Shown here piece by piece: positions 1 to 10,356 of a DNA stretch of 64,000 bases. Within the stretch, counting starts at the first letter, position 1. Each line of letters opens with the position of its first letter. The position numbers and the translations under genes are program-made. The notes under the pieces were generated by a model. It saw nothing but the letters and a program-made list of their open reading frames with translations. It searched no databases and was not told the DNA's origin. Source of the stretch: Psettodes erumei (lineage: Eukaryota; Chordata; Actinopteri; Pleuronectiformes; Psettodidae); assembly GCA_016785225.1 (NCBI GenBank), contig JAFBJZ010000224.1, forward strand, positions 1,135,001 through 1,199,000, written 5' to 3'.

Positions 1-1572
1 CTAATGCAAAAGAAAACATAAGACAAGAATCGGGTTTTACTTGGAGATAGACACGACTTTCAAGCACCAGTTCACCTATTAAAAGGTCCATTTCCCATCA
101 TGTCAAGTATAAACATCCTTCCAGAGTTGAAATAACATCCAATATGGACTTGTTTATTCAAGTCTATATTGGATTTAAGTGTGTGTGTGAAACCCTTAAA
201 TGAAGAAAAAGGAAGGAAATAACTGCTACAAATTCACAAACTCCAATTGTAGTCATTTGTGGTTGTTCAAGAAAACAAATGTTAGCATTTACTTTTGAGT
301 CATGCCCGTTTCATTTTTTATTTCTTTCTCTGGTTTTGTCTGTTTCTGCTACTGTATATCTTATCTGTACCATGCCTCTGGATTTACACTGTCACAAAAA
401 AAACGTCTTTTGGCTTTAGTCGATAAGTGCTACTCGAAAAGCTAAAGACACAAAAAAAACCTCCCTGACATTTACCAGAACCCTTTGGATGCAGGTGTGG
501 AACTGGTAGCCACACTGAAAAAAGAGCATTCATCAGAAGCCTCGGCCATCACCGTAATTTAAAAGCATTCTTTCCTGACACTGCCAACTGCAGCTTGTAG
601 GTCTCTGTTCTTAAATCATGCACACACCCTGATAAACATGTAATGTGGCTTAGAACAGAAAATATGCCGCTGGTTCGCTGTAATCCCATGGCTCCCATCT
701 GAACATGAGTCCCAGGTGCTGTTGGAAATTATAGATTCGCAGCAGATTTTCTTTTATTCTGTCTCATCCCAGACACTAATTAAAAATACCAGTGATGATT
801 AAAGAACTGCAGGACTTGTTCTACATCTGCACTGACTGAAACCAGACAGCTTCGTTTGGACTGAATTTGGGGAAAATACTGCAGAATTACACCAACCCTG
901 AAATGCGAGGGTGTCCAGTGTCTTTAATTTAACGCCTGTCAGAACAAAAGCACCAAAAAATTCAAACACAGTTGAAGAGGGGAGCTTATCCTGTGTACAG
1001 TTTCTCCTCAGTGTTTAGAGGATGATGCAATGGCAGCAGACGAATATGGATATATTGCTGCTGGCGCTAATGAAGCAGAGAGAAAAGAGCGAGGGAACCA
1101 GGTGGAGCAACTCATCTTCATGATAAATTAAAAAAAATGTGCTTCCGGGACATTGGTTACCACTAAAACCACAGCCATCTGTGTAACAAAGGTTTTTGTT
1201 TTGTTTTTATTTGGGATGCCTGCGCTGTAATATTGTAATATATATCTGCTTTTGGCAGCCCCAGCTCCCTCCCTAACTGATACCCACCATCTGCAAAGTG
1301 TCACGCAAGAATATACCGCTGATGAGAACAAACAGTTGGCTTGATGTTTCGGGCTTGAGGGAAGTCCTTTTTTGGCGAGACGTGTGTCAGATGTGAATCG
1401 TTTTAACAGCATTAATGTGGCATTTTAAGCACATTCGGGTGCAATTTGTTGAGGAATCCTGCAATCCGCCCTGAAGTTTCTTGTGGTGGCCTCTACAAGT
1501 AGCACTTACTGTGGCGGATAGTACATGTTCCACTCCTACCCGTGCTGTGCGAGTGTGCGTTGTGGTGTGTAC
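1..1572 (-). other. sec24d intron (5' portion of the intron after exon 11)
   Basis: AT-rich intronic DNA. No translated stretch resembles the next part of the Sec24 trunk. The only structure noticed is a short hairpin at 137-174, listed separately. Confidence 0.7.
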
Positions 1573-4500
1573 CTGGGCAGCTTCTCCAGCAGAGTCTTCA
1601 GCTCGTCACATATCAGCTTGACCAGGCCACTCTTGATGTTGTTGTAGGACACGTCAATCATAAAGATGTAGGCTGGAGGATTCGGAGGCTTGTTGTTCTG
1701 TGGGAGCAGGGGGCAGCAGGTGGAATAAATTAGTTGCTATTTTGAATACGGTGTATTTCCAGGCTATTGCCTGTCGAAAATGCGCGCGACGTAAAATACC
1801 TCGTTTCAAGTGACAAAAAATTTTCCCCGTGCAAATTTAAACTTTGGAACAAACTGGTCATGAGCAAACACATGATTCCTCTTCTTAGTCCTGAAAATTA
1901 GATCTATAGAGTCCAAAACTTGATGTGACCTGTTCAATGTTTTCCACCTAAAGTTTCCTTCATTACTTATTAAATACCAGAGATGTTCTCCTTTGAGTTT
2001 GCTGATAACCTTGGGTTGTTGTGAGAAGACAGCGGCACGTATCCTGAATGGAGGGCAACGGCAAAGCGTCTGTTAGAGGAGGGTTGTTATGTTTCCACAG
2101 TTACAACCCATGGCAAGACACTCACCTTGCAGGCCTTTGTTTAATCCCTGGCCTGCAGAGGGTGTTTATAAGTGTTAATAAACAGAGCAAAAGTAGGCCA
2201 ACGCAGTGACTCAGCTCTGCCAACCTACTCCAACCCTCTCGTGTTGTTCTCAACAGCCACAGCCTCCATGGGGACACATGATTGGCACCGCCATCTTTTT
2301 TTTAAAGTGTTTTCTAAAGAAGGTGCTGAACACTTTCTTTCCTGCGATTGGCTTTGATATAATCAACATGCTGACTAATGTAGGGCTGCTTCCTTCAGAT
2401 AATCCTGTGGATGCGGATGTCTTGCACCATATTAGACAGGCGCATGTGAGATCTGTCAGTTTTGGTGTTACGTCAGCAGTGCTGGTGTTGGAGCGTTTAT
2501 CTCTGTATCAATACATTGTCCATAATGTGTATTGGAAAAACAGTCAACAGATCCTGAGCAGTCTTTCTGTACCTTGCAGTAGTCCAGGGTGGCTACAAAC
2601 TCATAGGATCCCAAGGACAGCTCAGGCCTCTCGTAGAAGTCCACCCTCCGGCCCATGTGGTCAAGATGTTGGAAAAAGAAGACCGGCACTGGGGTAAGGC
2701 AAAGAACAATTATGCAGAGTCGTTTACCTGTTTATTTCATCATTTATATGGAGTGAAAACACTTTTATTGCACAGTGGCGTACCTTCGTTGACACAGTTG
2801 CAGAAACCACACTGGTAGCGACGGCCGCCATCGATGAACTGCATGAAGGGACACATGTAGGCCTTGCATCGATTGCAGCGGATAGGGCCTGTCTCACCGT
2901 GGTTCACAACATAGAGAGGAGTCTACAGACACACAACAGAAACAAAAGATGTAGCATTCATACATTACTTTTCCTGTGTTTACCAAACTTGGATTATACG
3001 CTCACATGTACTTTATATCTATGTACATTCTGCTCCATATCAAGCATCAGTGATTCCATGGTACCCAAACAATACACATTGCACTTTCTTATACAGAACA
3101 TTTGTCTCGAATGGAAAAATAATGCCTAAAGTGTTTATTATATACCAGAGCACCGTTACTAAGTACTGTACGCCGTCCCAACACCATGTAACGCTTTTTA
3201 TTTGAAGCTCCCTGCATGCCTTCACACGATATCAGTCAAATGTTCAAATGAGCTCAGCTACCATAAAACACATGCAGACAAGGCAGAGAGTGGGTTTATT
3301 ATTAGACTGAAGACTTCAAGGTGGAGAGTTGAAGTGTTTATAGTATCATGGGGATGTTTATCCAGCGCAGGGAACAAAACATGTTGAATAACAAAACTAT
3401 GAATTCAGCATCCAAGCACAACAGCACGCTGCTTTAAGTTATGTACCGACTTGTTTTTACGATTCTGGTCAATTTCAGGTGGAAATATGCTCCGCATTGC
3501 TCTGGATGGAATCGAATCAAAAAGCGCAATACACTTGCATTTGATTGCTTTTGCATAACCCTCCTTTCTTCTGCAGTGGTCCCTGCATATCTGACATTAG
3601 CTAATTAGCCTCAAGCTAGATGAGGGAAAGCTAACATTGCCTAAAAAGGCCAACTGGTTCCTGAGACAGGGCGAGTGGAGGGGGAAAATATCTAAGGCGG
3701 GATTCTTGGACCACACATGATCCAAAAGGAGGTCATCCACAGGACAAATTGACTTTTGTAGTACTGGAAGACACCTATTCCAAGAGACTGTAGAGGACTG
3801 AACTGATTTGTTTCTTTTTATTAGTCTTTATAAAAAGAGAAATCTACAGGAAAAAGGAAATCCTACATTAATCTATCTCCTGATAAAGGCGTGAGCTTCC
3901 TAAGAACCACCATAACAGCTACTTTATTCAGTGCAGCATTCTTTCAAAATGCAAGCCCTCAGTTGGGAGAATAAAGCTTATACATAAATAAAGCCATTAT
4001 TTTTTTGTTGAGGCTACATAAAAACGCCACATGTTTTCTTGTAAGTTTCATAAGTCATTGTTGAGATAAGAGAAGACAAACTTTCCAAAACACACTGTAC
4101 TCCTGGGAGTGAAACGCTGCATGGTTTAGCACTAAGTATTTCCCATATAAAGAGATTCGGCGCACCCAAGATGATTATCTTCTTCATTCGAAAAGGTCTG
4201 CATGGAAATCCCAAAAAAGTGCAAACTGATGGACAAGATGTGTGATGAAGTCATTTGTAAACATAGAATATGAAAGAAAAAAAAATAAATCATCAAAATT
4301 GTGGACACAATGAGGTATCACGGCCTTAATACTGTTCACTCAAGTGATGGATGTTTCCAAAACAAAGCTGACCAGCACAAATCAATTCTCCATCTGTGGG
4401 GAGAGACACTGGCACATCTCATCGTTTATCATTCCCTGCAAGACCTGGACTCACAGCAAAGCAGGAAAATGTCATTATTCTTCACAGCCAAGCTGATGAT

Positions 4501-7500
4501 CAGTCTTTTTCTCTCTTTTTTTGGCTGATATTAGCATGTGATTATGTATTGTTGATACAGCTGAACATGTAATTTCAGATTGGGAAACTGTCTTGAAATT
4601 ATATGCACAACCATGACTTACCTCATTCTTTGGCAAACTGGCAAAGGGTTTAATGATGGAGGCCAGGGGCACTTGGCACTGTTTGGCCAGATCGGCAGTG
4701 CAGGGTAGGGAGTAGGTGGTGCAGCGGATGAACCTGGGGCTGGCATTGCCTGGGGTTTGCAAAAAAAAACAAAAGACGGTGACCTTCATATTTTGACAGA
4801 ACGCACTTGACCGAATCACGCCAGTTTGCTTTGACGCATTTCTGCATGTATAATTCATCATAATAATGAATTGTCGGCATTAATAATCCTCAAGGAGGTT
4901 TTAATAGGAATGAATGGATTTTCACCCACAGCTGTAACAGATTAGCATCTAGAAATGGTCAGAAACTGAGGTTTAAAAGGTTGTTTTGGTGTTACCTTGG
5001 TCCTGAGCTGTGAAGTCAGTGGTGACCAGAGGTGGAACCTGTCCTCTGATGTTTGTGCTGAAGACCTGTCCCCCTTGTTTTGCTTGGTCGTCCTCAATGA
5101 CCTGGGTCTAGGGCAGACAATTCATGCATTGCAGTACAATCTGACAATCATTTAGAGTTAGTTAAACACCATGTTCTAAAAGTTGATTAACACAGACAAC
5201 TTAACTATGTGAAAAATATATATGCAGTGTTAATGAAGTTGTTCTTCATGTTTGTTTTTTCTTGGTCATATACCCAAGAGAACATAATACTACAACCATT
5301 TTTTCATCATTTGCTTGATTATTTTTCCGTTACCCAGCATATAATTAATAAAGTCAATGAAAAGGCTCAGTAATGTTACCAAAAGAGCAGATTTACGTGC
5401 TGTAGTCAGACACCTTTCGAGGAATTAATAAGCTGCTGCTTCAGGCCAGAAAATGAGGAATGACATATGCGCTGTGTTGGTATGTGAAGTGGTGCGCAGT
5501 CTCAGGAGGATTAGTGGTCAACTCACTATGCTTGGGATAGAGTCAGGGTCCAGTTTCTTCTGTGGTGGGCCTGCCAGTGTGGCCGGTGCTCCGGGGAAGG
5601 CCCCTGGCATGCCTGGCTGGGGCCCAGCCATGTGCCCCCCAAACTGACCTGTACATTGAAGCAGGACATAGTGGCTATTAGAGGGTATTTATTGGCTACA
5701 GTGTAAAGCGTACTGCCAGCAAGGAAAACATTGTTTTGGTGTTCATGTTTTTTTTTTATATTGTTCATTTTCTGTCTGTCAAGCAGGATACAGAAGCCAA
5801 ACACTGAACTAATGGCTGTGTATCGACCGCTCTACCTGTAAGTAAATAAATTAAACAATCTGACTGTCAAAAAAAAGTATTATATCCCTTTAAGGATAGA
5901 TATTTTGCCTGGTACGAGCTCAGTGGGGGTTTTTGTTTACGGAGTTAGTTACCAGGTTGCTGTGGGTATCCTGGTGGACCAGCAGCTCCAGGACCAGACT
6001 GCTGGAAACCTCCAGGGCCCGGAGGAGGCGGCCCGGGGAAAGGTCTACCCATGCCTGCCATCGGTGGGCCTGCCATTTGTGGACCCGCCATTGGCATGGT
6101 TGCTTGGGGTGACTGAGGTGGAGACATCTGGGGGGGAGGGGGCATTTGTTGGGGCGCGCGGGGCGGCTGCAGCCCTGGCATCATTTGAGGCTGGCCCATA
6201 GTTGGTGGAGGAGGCGTCTGGAAAGGCTGCTGGGCCACAGAGCTTGTCGGTGGAGGCGGGCTCTGCATGGGCCCTGGGGCTACACATGGAAGAAAGTGAC
6301 CACAATATATTAATAATAGATCTGGTTGTTCTGGATCTGTTTCTTTCAAAAACAAGACCTAACATTTAGACCCTGAGGCATGAGTTATGTTCCCATTGAC
6401 AGATTTCATACAGTTTTCATAATACGTCACCAAATAGTGAATGAATTTTTGTTTTTATGCCACATCCTGCTGTGGGATCAGCAGAAGTGTACATTTTGTA
6501 ATAAACAAACTTACCATAGCCGCCCAGGTTCACGGCATTCATCTGATTGGTGATCTGCTGTGCTGCATGTGGGCCAGGTGGGGCCATGCTGTTGTACGGG
6601 GGCTGTGGAGCTTGTCCATAAGCAGCAGATACAGCTGGTGGAGCAGGGTACCTGGGGAGGACAGGAATATACAGCAGGTATAGTGCTGAGTGGGCAGTTT
6701 CCTTATGCTTGAAGCTCATTTTGACAATGCGCTATCATTGTGAAATTTTAGCGATAGACAAAAACCTATTTAACAATCTGTCATAGTGTAGGCTGACTGA
6801 TTTCTGCGACTGTTTTCTTTAGGCTCTTAATGGACAAGAGCCTCTGGTGAAAACTGTTACCTTTGCGGATGAGCACCATTCTGCTGGACGTTGGGATTGT
6901 ACTGACTGGATGCCGGAGGTGGGGGCATGCCGGCAGCAGAGGAAACTGGTGACTTCATCATAACTGCAGTGATAAGTGACACCATGAGTACAGTATATTG
7001 TCTTCCCTGTGTCAGGCGTGAATCCAGTCTCGATCCAAACCTCAAACAATGTAAGGCTTGTCAAAGCATCAGAACACAACCTTTTCTTAACAGACTGTTT
7101 GTGTAAGAATGTATGTGAGTGCAGGGCTCTTTACAGGGTCTTATTTTGCTCATCAATGTGGACATAGGGAAACTAAGGCCTCTGTTACTAAACTAAGGCA
7201 CAGAGCGAAGCTTGCAGTTTTCCTGAGCACATCTCCTCGCATGACATGGTTGATTAAAAAAAGAAACCTGGATCCAGTGCTGTCCAGGGACTTCCAAATG
7301 TTGTTTGCACTGCATATGGAGTTTGCTTCAGTGTGCAGTGACTTTTACAGTTGAAATTCAATCAATTTACTGTGTCTTTGCTCGAGCACGTGTGCTATCA
7401 TACTGGTACAGCAGATGAATCATTTAAAGGCCAGACACAAATTCACCCAATGAGAATAAAAAAAAAGCATAATAACATATAATAGAAAACACTCCCAGCT

Positions 7501-9200
7501 GCAAACTAAGACCTGTTTTGAGCCATTACGTCTGCAAACTATGCACTTCAGGCCTGTTATTTGGATACATTTGTGTCCACCCAAAACAACAAATTTCATC
7601 TCTGAGCACTGGGGAATTGTGAGCTTCTATTTGCTGTTATGAAGGAAAAGAGCATCATCTGCTGCAATTGTTGTCAGTCAAGACTGAATGAGCTGAATTG
7701 CACATCTTCCGCTGGCAAGATCAGACCTGTTAAATGGAAGCCGAGCAACCGTGTTATTTGAGAAACAGTCGAAATACAAGAGTGAAATCACTTTACCTGT
7801 TGGTGGAGCAGTGAATGCCTGAGGTGGTCCCCCGTAGTGCCCGTAGAGGGGCTGTGCAGGACCACTCCCAAATCCACCTTGGTAGCCCCCCATCCCTGGC
7901 TGGGCCTGGGAGTACGGGGGTGCAGCGACATAACCCTGTTGACTCATGTTCTTCTCATGCCAAGATGAATGAGTTTTGACAACCTGCAAGGATGAAAAGA
8001 TGCTATTTGATACTTGCATGATAGAAAAAGAAAGGTTTCTGCACTTTGACAAATGGAAAAATCTAAATAATAATGACACAAACCAAACAGAAACCGCTCT
8101 TGGGCAGTTTGCGTCAGGAGCTCCATTTTATGTTAGTTATAAATGTCTTCTTTCTTTAAAATAAATCTAGTTCCTTTACAGGCCACACCAAAAACCACAA
8201 GTGATATTTGACCTCATGCAATCATCAACACTGGTGTAACATGGACCTTTGACGTTGCACATTGAGAGATAACGCAGGCCTATCTGTGGCACTATCTCCA
8301 CAACGAGTTGCATTTTCTGTTTCGCTGTCAGCCATGTAAAAAACAACACTTGGGGCTAACTGCTCCATCCCACTTGTAAAACTTTCGGCCTTCAGACTTT
8401 GAATGGACAGTCGGTTCTTGCTGTCATGTCGGACACATCGTACAGTGACTTACGAAAACCTGTGGGCCTGTGAATTTTCTCAAAGGAGTCAAATCTCTTT
8501 TGAGGAGTTGGTGAACTTCGGCACAGCTGACTCAACCAAAATAACAGCTGCGCACTAACAACTCCACGAAAGCCGGTTATTACTACATAATAAAGCTATT
8601 TAACACGTGTTACCTGGACAAAAAAGTAAATTATAGTGGAAAATAATCGTGGTTAATTGTTCAGTTGAACAGTTAACTGGATCTGCCTCTTCCGAGAATT
8701 GCCACGTCAAAGACCGTTATGAGGACTCGAAGTCTGAGCATCCCTACTTTTTTCTTTTAATTCACACGCGTCTGAGCGGACCCACGTCTGTCTTCTTTGT
8801 GGTGAAATATTTTTTGCCTATGACATGTATCAAACTTTATCAAACGAGCGCAGTAACGTGACAGCACGGAGTTCGGCGCTGATTAGCTCGCATATTGATA
8901 GAAAACGTCTTGCTAGCTACGCGGAAATTACTACAAAGTTTTCCGTTGCACCAGAAGCACATTCGTTTCTGGCATAAATAACTTTACAATAGAGGCTCGT
9001 CTGAGACAGACTTACACGGGTGTATTGGCTACGTGTGTAAATAATGTCGCAATGGGGTTTACCTGAATGTTGGGCAGAGTCCCCCTCTCCTCTGTCTATT
9101 GCCCTCAGTGAAACAGAGTGCCACGTCAAACTCCAACGAAGCGCCGGTCGCGAAGGTTGGTTACGCGATGAAAAGCGTCAGTGTCGAAACGAGGAAACAT
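1..9200 (-). CDS. sec24d: sec24d, COPII coat cargo-adaptor subunit Sec24D (5' part; 3' part outside window)
   Basis: Sec24D pairs with Sec23 in the inner COPII coat at ER exit sites and recruits cargo and SNAREs. Coding exons on the minus strand are 7797-7947 (start ATG at 7947), 6861-6963, 6515-6651, 5953-6279, 5527-5648, 4996-5107, 4622-4749, 2784-2922, 2573-2688 and 1573-1697. All have GT-AG borders and compatible phases, giving 1460 nt (486 codons plus 2 nt). Residues 1-280 are Pro/Gln/Gly-rich and disordered. Residues about 376-401 form the C-x2-C-x18-C-x2-C zinc finger, and the trunk domain begins near 455. The N-terminus MSQQGYVAAPPYSQ and the stretch KKLDPDSIPS match SEC24D better than SEC24C. 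The trunk, helical and gelsolin regions lie beyond the left edge. It is head-to-head with synpo2, as in human. Known from the family: zebrafish and medaka sec24d mutants have craniofacial cartilage secretion defects. Confidence 0.95.
137..174. repeat. Short inverted repeat (15-bp stem, 8-nt loop)
   Basis: The arms ATCCAATATGGACTT (137-151) and AAGTCTATATTGGAT (160-174) are reverse complements except for one position that forms a G-U pair in RNA. It lies in a sec24d intron, and pairing does not extend outward. Confidence 0.7.
1573..1697 (-). CDS. sec24d: sec24d exon 11, start of the trunk (vWA-like) domain
   Basis: Encodes about residues 446-486, including PPAYIFMIDVSYNNIKSG and LKTLLEKLP. 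FMIDVS is the first strand of the Sec23/24 trunk fold. The donor CCCAG/GTACAC starts at 1572. The next exon must lie left of position 1. Confidence 0.94.
2573..2688 (-). CDS. sec24d: sec24d exon 10
   Basis: Encodes about residues 407-445, including FFFQHLDHMGRRVDFYERP and SYEFVATLDYC, the linker from zinc finger to trunk. The acceptor is ACCCCAG and the donor is GCAAG/GTACAG. It leaves in phase 0. Confidence 0.94.
2784..2922 (-). CDS. sec24d: sec24d exon 9, Sec23/Sec24 zinc finger
   Basis: Encodes residues 361-406. The zinc ligands are Cys376, Cys379, Cys398 and Cys401, in the contexts RCNRCKAYMCPF and YQCGFCNC. The acceptor TCTGTAG ends at 2923 and the donor GAAG/GTACGC starts at 2783. Confidence 0.95.
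2923..4621 (-). other. sec24d intron between exons 8 and 9
   Basis: About 1.7 kb of AT-rich intron. I see no exon, RNA gene or mobile element in it. The other sec24d introns of more than 300 bases (1698-2572, 6964-7796, 5108-5526) likewise show nothing recognisable. Confidence 0.6.
4622..4749 (-). CDS. sec24d: sec24d exon 8
   Basis: Encodes about residues 318-360, including NASPRFIRCTTYSLPC and IIKPFASLP, which are almost invariant in Sec24 proteins. The acceptor is ACCCCAG and the donor is a perfect GAG/GTAAGT. It leaves in phase 0. Confidence 0.95.
4996..5107 (-). CDS. sec24d: sec24d exon 7
   Basis: Encodes about residues 281-317, including QVIEDD, TNIRGQVPPLVTTDF and AQDQG, the start of the folded beta-sandwich part of Sec24. 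The acceptor is CCCTAG and the donor is CCAAG/GTAACA. Confidence 0.93.
5527..5648 (-). CDS. sec24d: sec24d exon 6
   Basis: Encodes about residues 240-280 and ends in QKKLDPDSIPSI. This is the junction between the disordered arm and the conserved Sec24 core, and is strongly diagnostic for Sec24C/D. The donor GCATA/GTGAGT leaves the frame in phase 0. Confidence 0.93.
5953..6279 (-). CDS. sec24d: sec24d exon 5, Pro/Gln/Met-rich arm
   Basis: This is the largest coding exon of the gene seen here (327 nt, about residues 131-239). It is low-complexity, with repeated PPPP, PMAG and QM motifs. The acceptor is TGTGTAG and the donor is CCTG/GTAACT. It enters and leaves in phase 1. Confidence 0.92.
6515..6651 (-). 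CDS. sec24d: sec24d exon 4
   Basis: Encodes about residues 85-130, including ITNQMNAVNLGGYG, a short conserved patch in the otherwise variable Sec24C/D arm. The acceptor CCCCAG and the donor TATG/GTAAGT are good matches to consensus. Confidence 0.92.
6861..6963 (-). CDS. sec24d: sec24d exon 3
   Basis: Encodes about residues 51-85 (MMKSPVSSAAG and a Pro-rich run), part of the disordered N-terminal arm. The acceptor ACTGCAG and the donor CAAAG/GTAACA are both clear. It enters in phase 1 and leaves in phase 2. Confidence 0.9.
7797..7983 (-). CDS. sec24d: sec24d exon 2, first coding exon
   Basis: The acceptor CTTGCAG ends at 7984, followed by 36 nt of 5' UTR. The ATG at 7947 sits in a good context (AAC before ATG) and opens residues 1-50, rich in Gln, Gly, Pro and Tyr. 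The donor ACAG/GTAAAG lies at 7797/7796. The reading frame leaves the exon in phase 1. Confidence 0.93.
8700..8711 (-). promoter_or_regulatory. Second copy of TTTGACGTGGCA in sec24d intron 1
   Basis: Identical over 12 bases and in the same orientation as the element at 9119-9130, 419 bp further into the gene. An E-box CACGTG also lies nearby at 8603-8608. The rest of intron 1 (7984-9062) has no other recognised feature. Confidence 0.45.
9063..9200 (-). other. sec24d: Probable non-coding first exon of sec24d (5' limit uncertain)
   Basis: A splice donor on the minus strand (CATTCAG followed by GTAAAC) lies at 9063/9062, upstream of the first coding exon. The preceding 100-150 bases are richer in G+C than the surroundings. 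The acceptor it would join is at 7984, in front of the exon holding the ATG. The 5' end of the exon (transcription start) cannot be placed from sequence alone. Confidence 0.5.
9119..9130 (-). promoter_or_regulatory. UPRE / CREB3-family-like element TTTGACGTGGCA
   Basis: Read on the minus strand this is TTTGACGTGGCA, containing TGACGTGG, the core of the unfolded protein response element bound by XBP1/ATF6 and close to CREB3L sites. It is 56 nt upstream of the sec24d exon 1 donor, so it lies in or next to the promoter or 5' UTR. A 12-base identical copy is at 8700-8711. Function is inferred from motif and position only. Confidence 0.5.
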
Positions 9201-10248
9201 GCGGAGAGCTTTTGGTAGTGCTTTTCAAAATAAAACTCCTCATAGCCAACAAACCTTTGTAGACGATGTTTAGTGAAGCAAAAACCGTATCTCTTCTAAA
9301 ACTTGACTTTTATTACAAATAAGGAAATATGTTTAGCCGTTTCGTTCACCAAATTATCGGTTTACAATTTTAGAATATGATTATATTTTGAAGAATACGC
9401 AGCTGAATTCCTGGTTTTGGTCCCTATGATTAGTTCACTTGACAGGACTTCGAGTCGTGTCCGACACTGTACGCATGCGTGAAATAGAGGGAACCCATAC
9501 ACGTCAGCACAGGGGATGTGGACCTGAGCGCTCCCGACAGCATTATACACGAGTTTCATCATTACCTGAGCGCCCAACAGCCTCCACTCTCTGTTATACA
9601 AACACATCCACACACTACAGTTTAACATATGGAAGTAGCATATTACCGAGGATTTATGAACGATAACAAATAAAATTTTACTGTATTATGCTTGCACTGA
9701 TGATTGTGATGGAGCCACAAACCCTACCTAATGTAGAATAGGGATGTTAGATGTTTAAAAAACAATTTGAATCATAAAGATAAATAGAACAGACAATGGA
9801 AGTTACAAACGAGATGAGGTTGGTGCACCATGCTCTTTTGTTGCACTTCTAAAAATAAGAATGTTAGCACACATTTACCAACACATTAAGACATAATATT
9901 CTCGAGCTGCTGATTTAGCCTGCAAAGGAAATTAAGCAATAGTTCCCATGATTTGTGATATTTTTTGTCCTTTGTCCTTTGGTTTTCATTGGCCAAGTTT
10001 ACTTGGAGTTTGGCGGAGTGCAGCGTACAAGTCCAAGAGCTCTCCGAGACCAAACACCAGTTGCATGCCAGCGCCTGCAGGCGGGTCTGTGCACCGTGAC
10101 GTTTCCAAAGCGGGCTGGACTCGGGCAGAACTCAGATGATGGGGATTATACAGCGGTGCGGTGGAGGTGGTTTTTGTAGAGTGCTGCCGGTCTGGCTGTC
10201 AGCTCGATGATCGCGCCCTGGATGTTTGGCTGAGGAGCTGTGCGCAGC
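9200..10248. promoter_or_regulatory. Head-to-head intergenic region and synpo2 promoter/5' UTR
   Basis: About 1 kb separates the sec24d first exon (minus) from the synpo2 start codon (plus). The left part is AT-rich. The last 250 bases before the synpo2 ATG are richer in G+C and hold an inverted CCAAT box (ATTGG) near 9988 and a near-palindrome CCAAGTTTACTTGG. The synpo2 transcription start and 5' UTR must lie here, but I cannot place them exactly. Confidence 0.5.
9849..9858. promoter_or_regulatory. MEF2 consensus site upstream of synpo2
   Basis: CTAAAAATAA fits the MEF2 consensus YTA(A/T)4TAR exactly and lies 400 bp before the synpo2 ATG. Synpo2 is a striated- and smooth-muscle gene, so the site is plausible. 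A few such matches are expected by chance in 64 kb of AT-rich DNA. Confidence 0.3.
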
Positions 10249-10356
10249 ATGGGCACTGGGGATTACATCTGCGTAACGCTGCGTGGTGGTGCACCCTGGG
10301 GATTCACCCTGCGAGAGGGAGAGGGTGACATTTACAGACCTTTCCTAATTTCCCAG
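10249..10356 (+). CDS. synpo2: synpo2 exon 1, N-terminal half of the PDZ domain
   Basis: ATG at 10249 is followed by GTGDYICVTLRGGAPWGF, the conserved opening of the SYNPO2 PDZ domain, with PWGF as the carboxylate-binding loop. The donor CCCAG/GTAAGT is at 10356/10357. It encodes 36 codons and leaves in phase 0. Confidence 0.95.
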
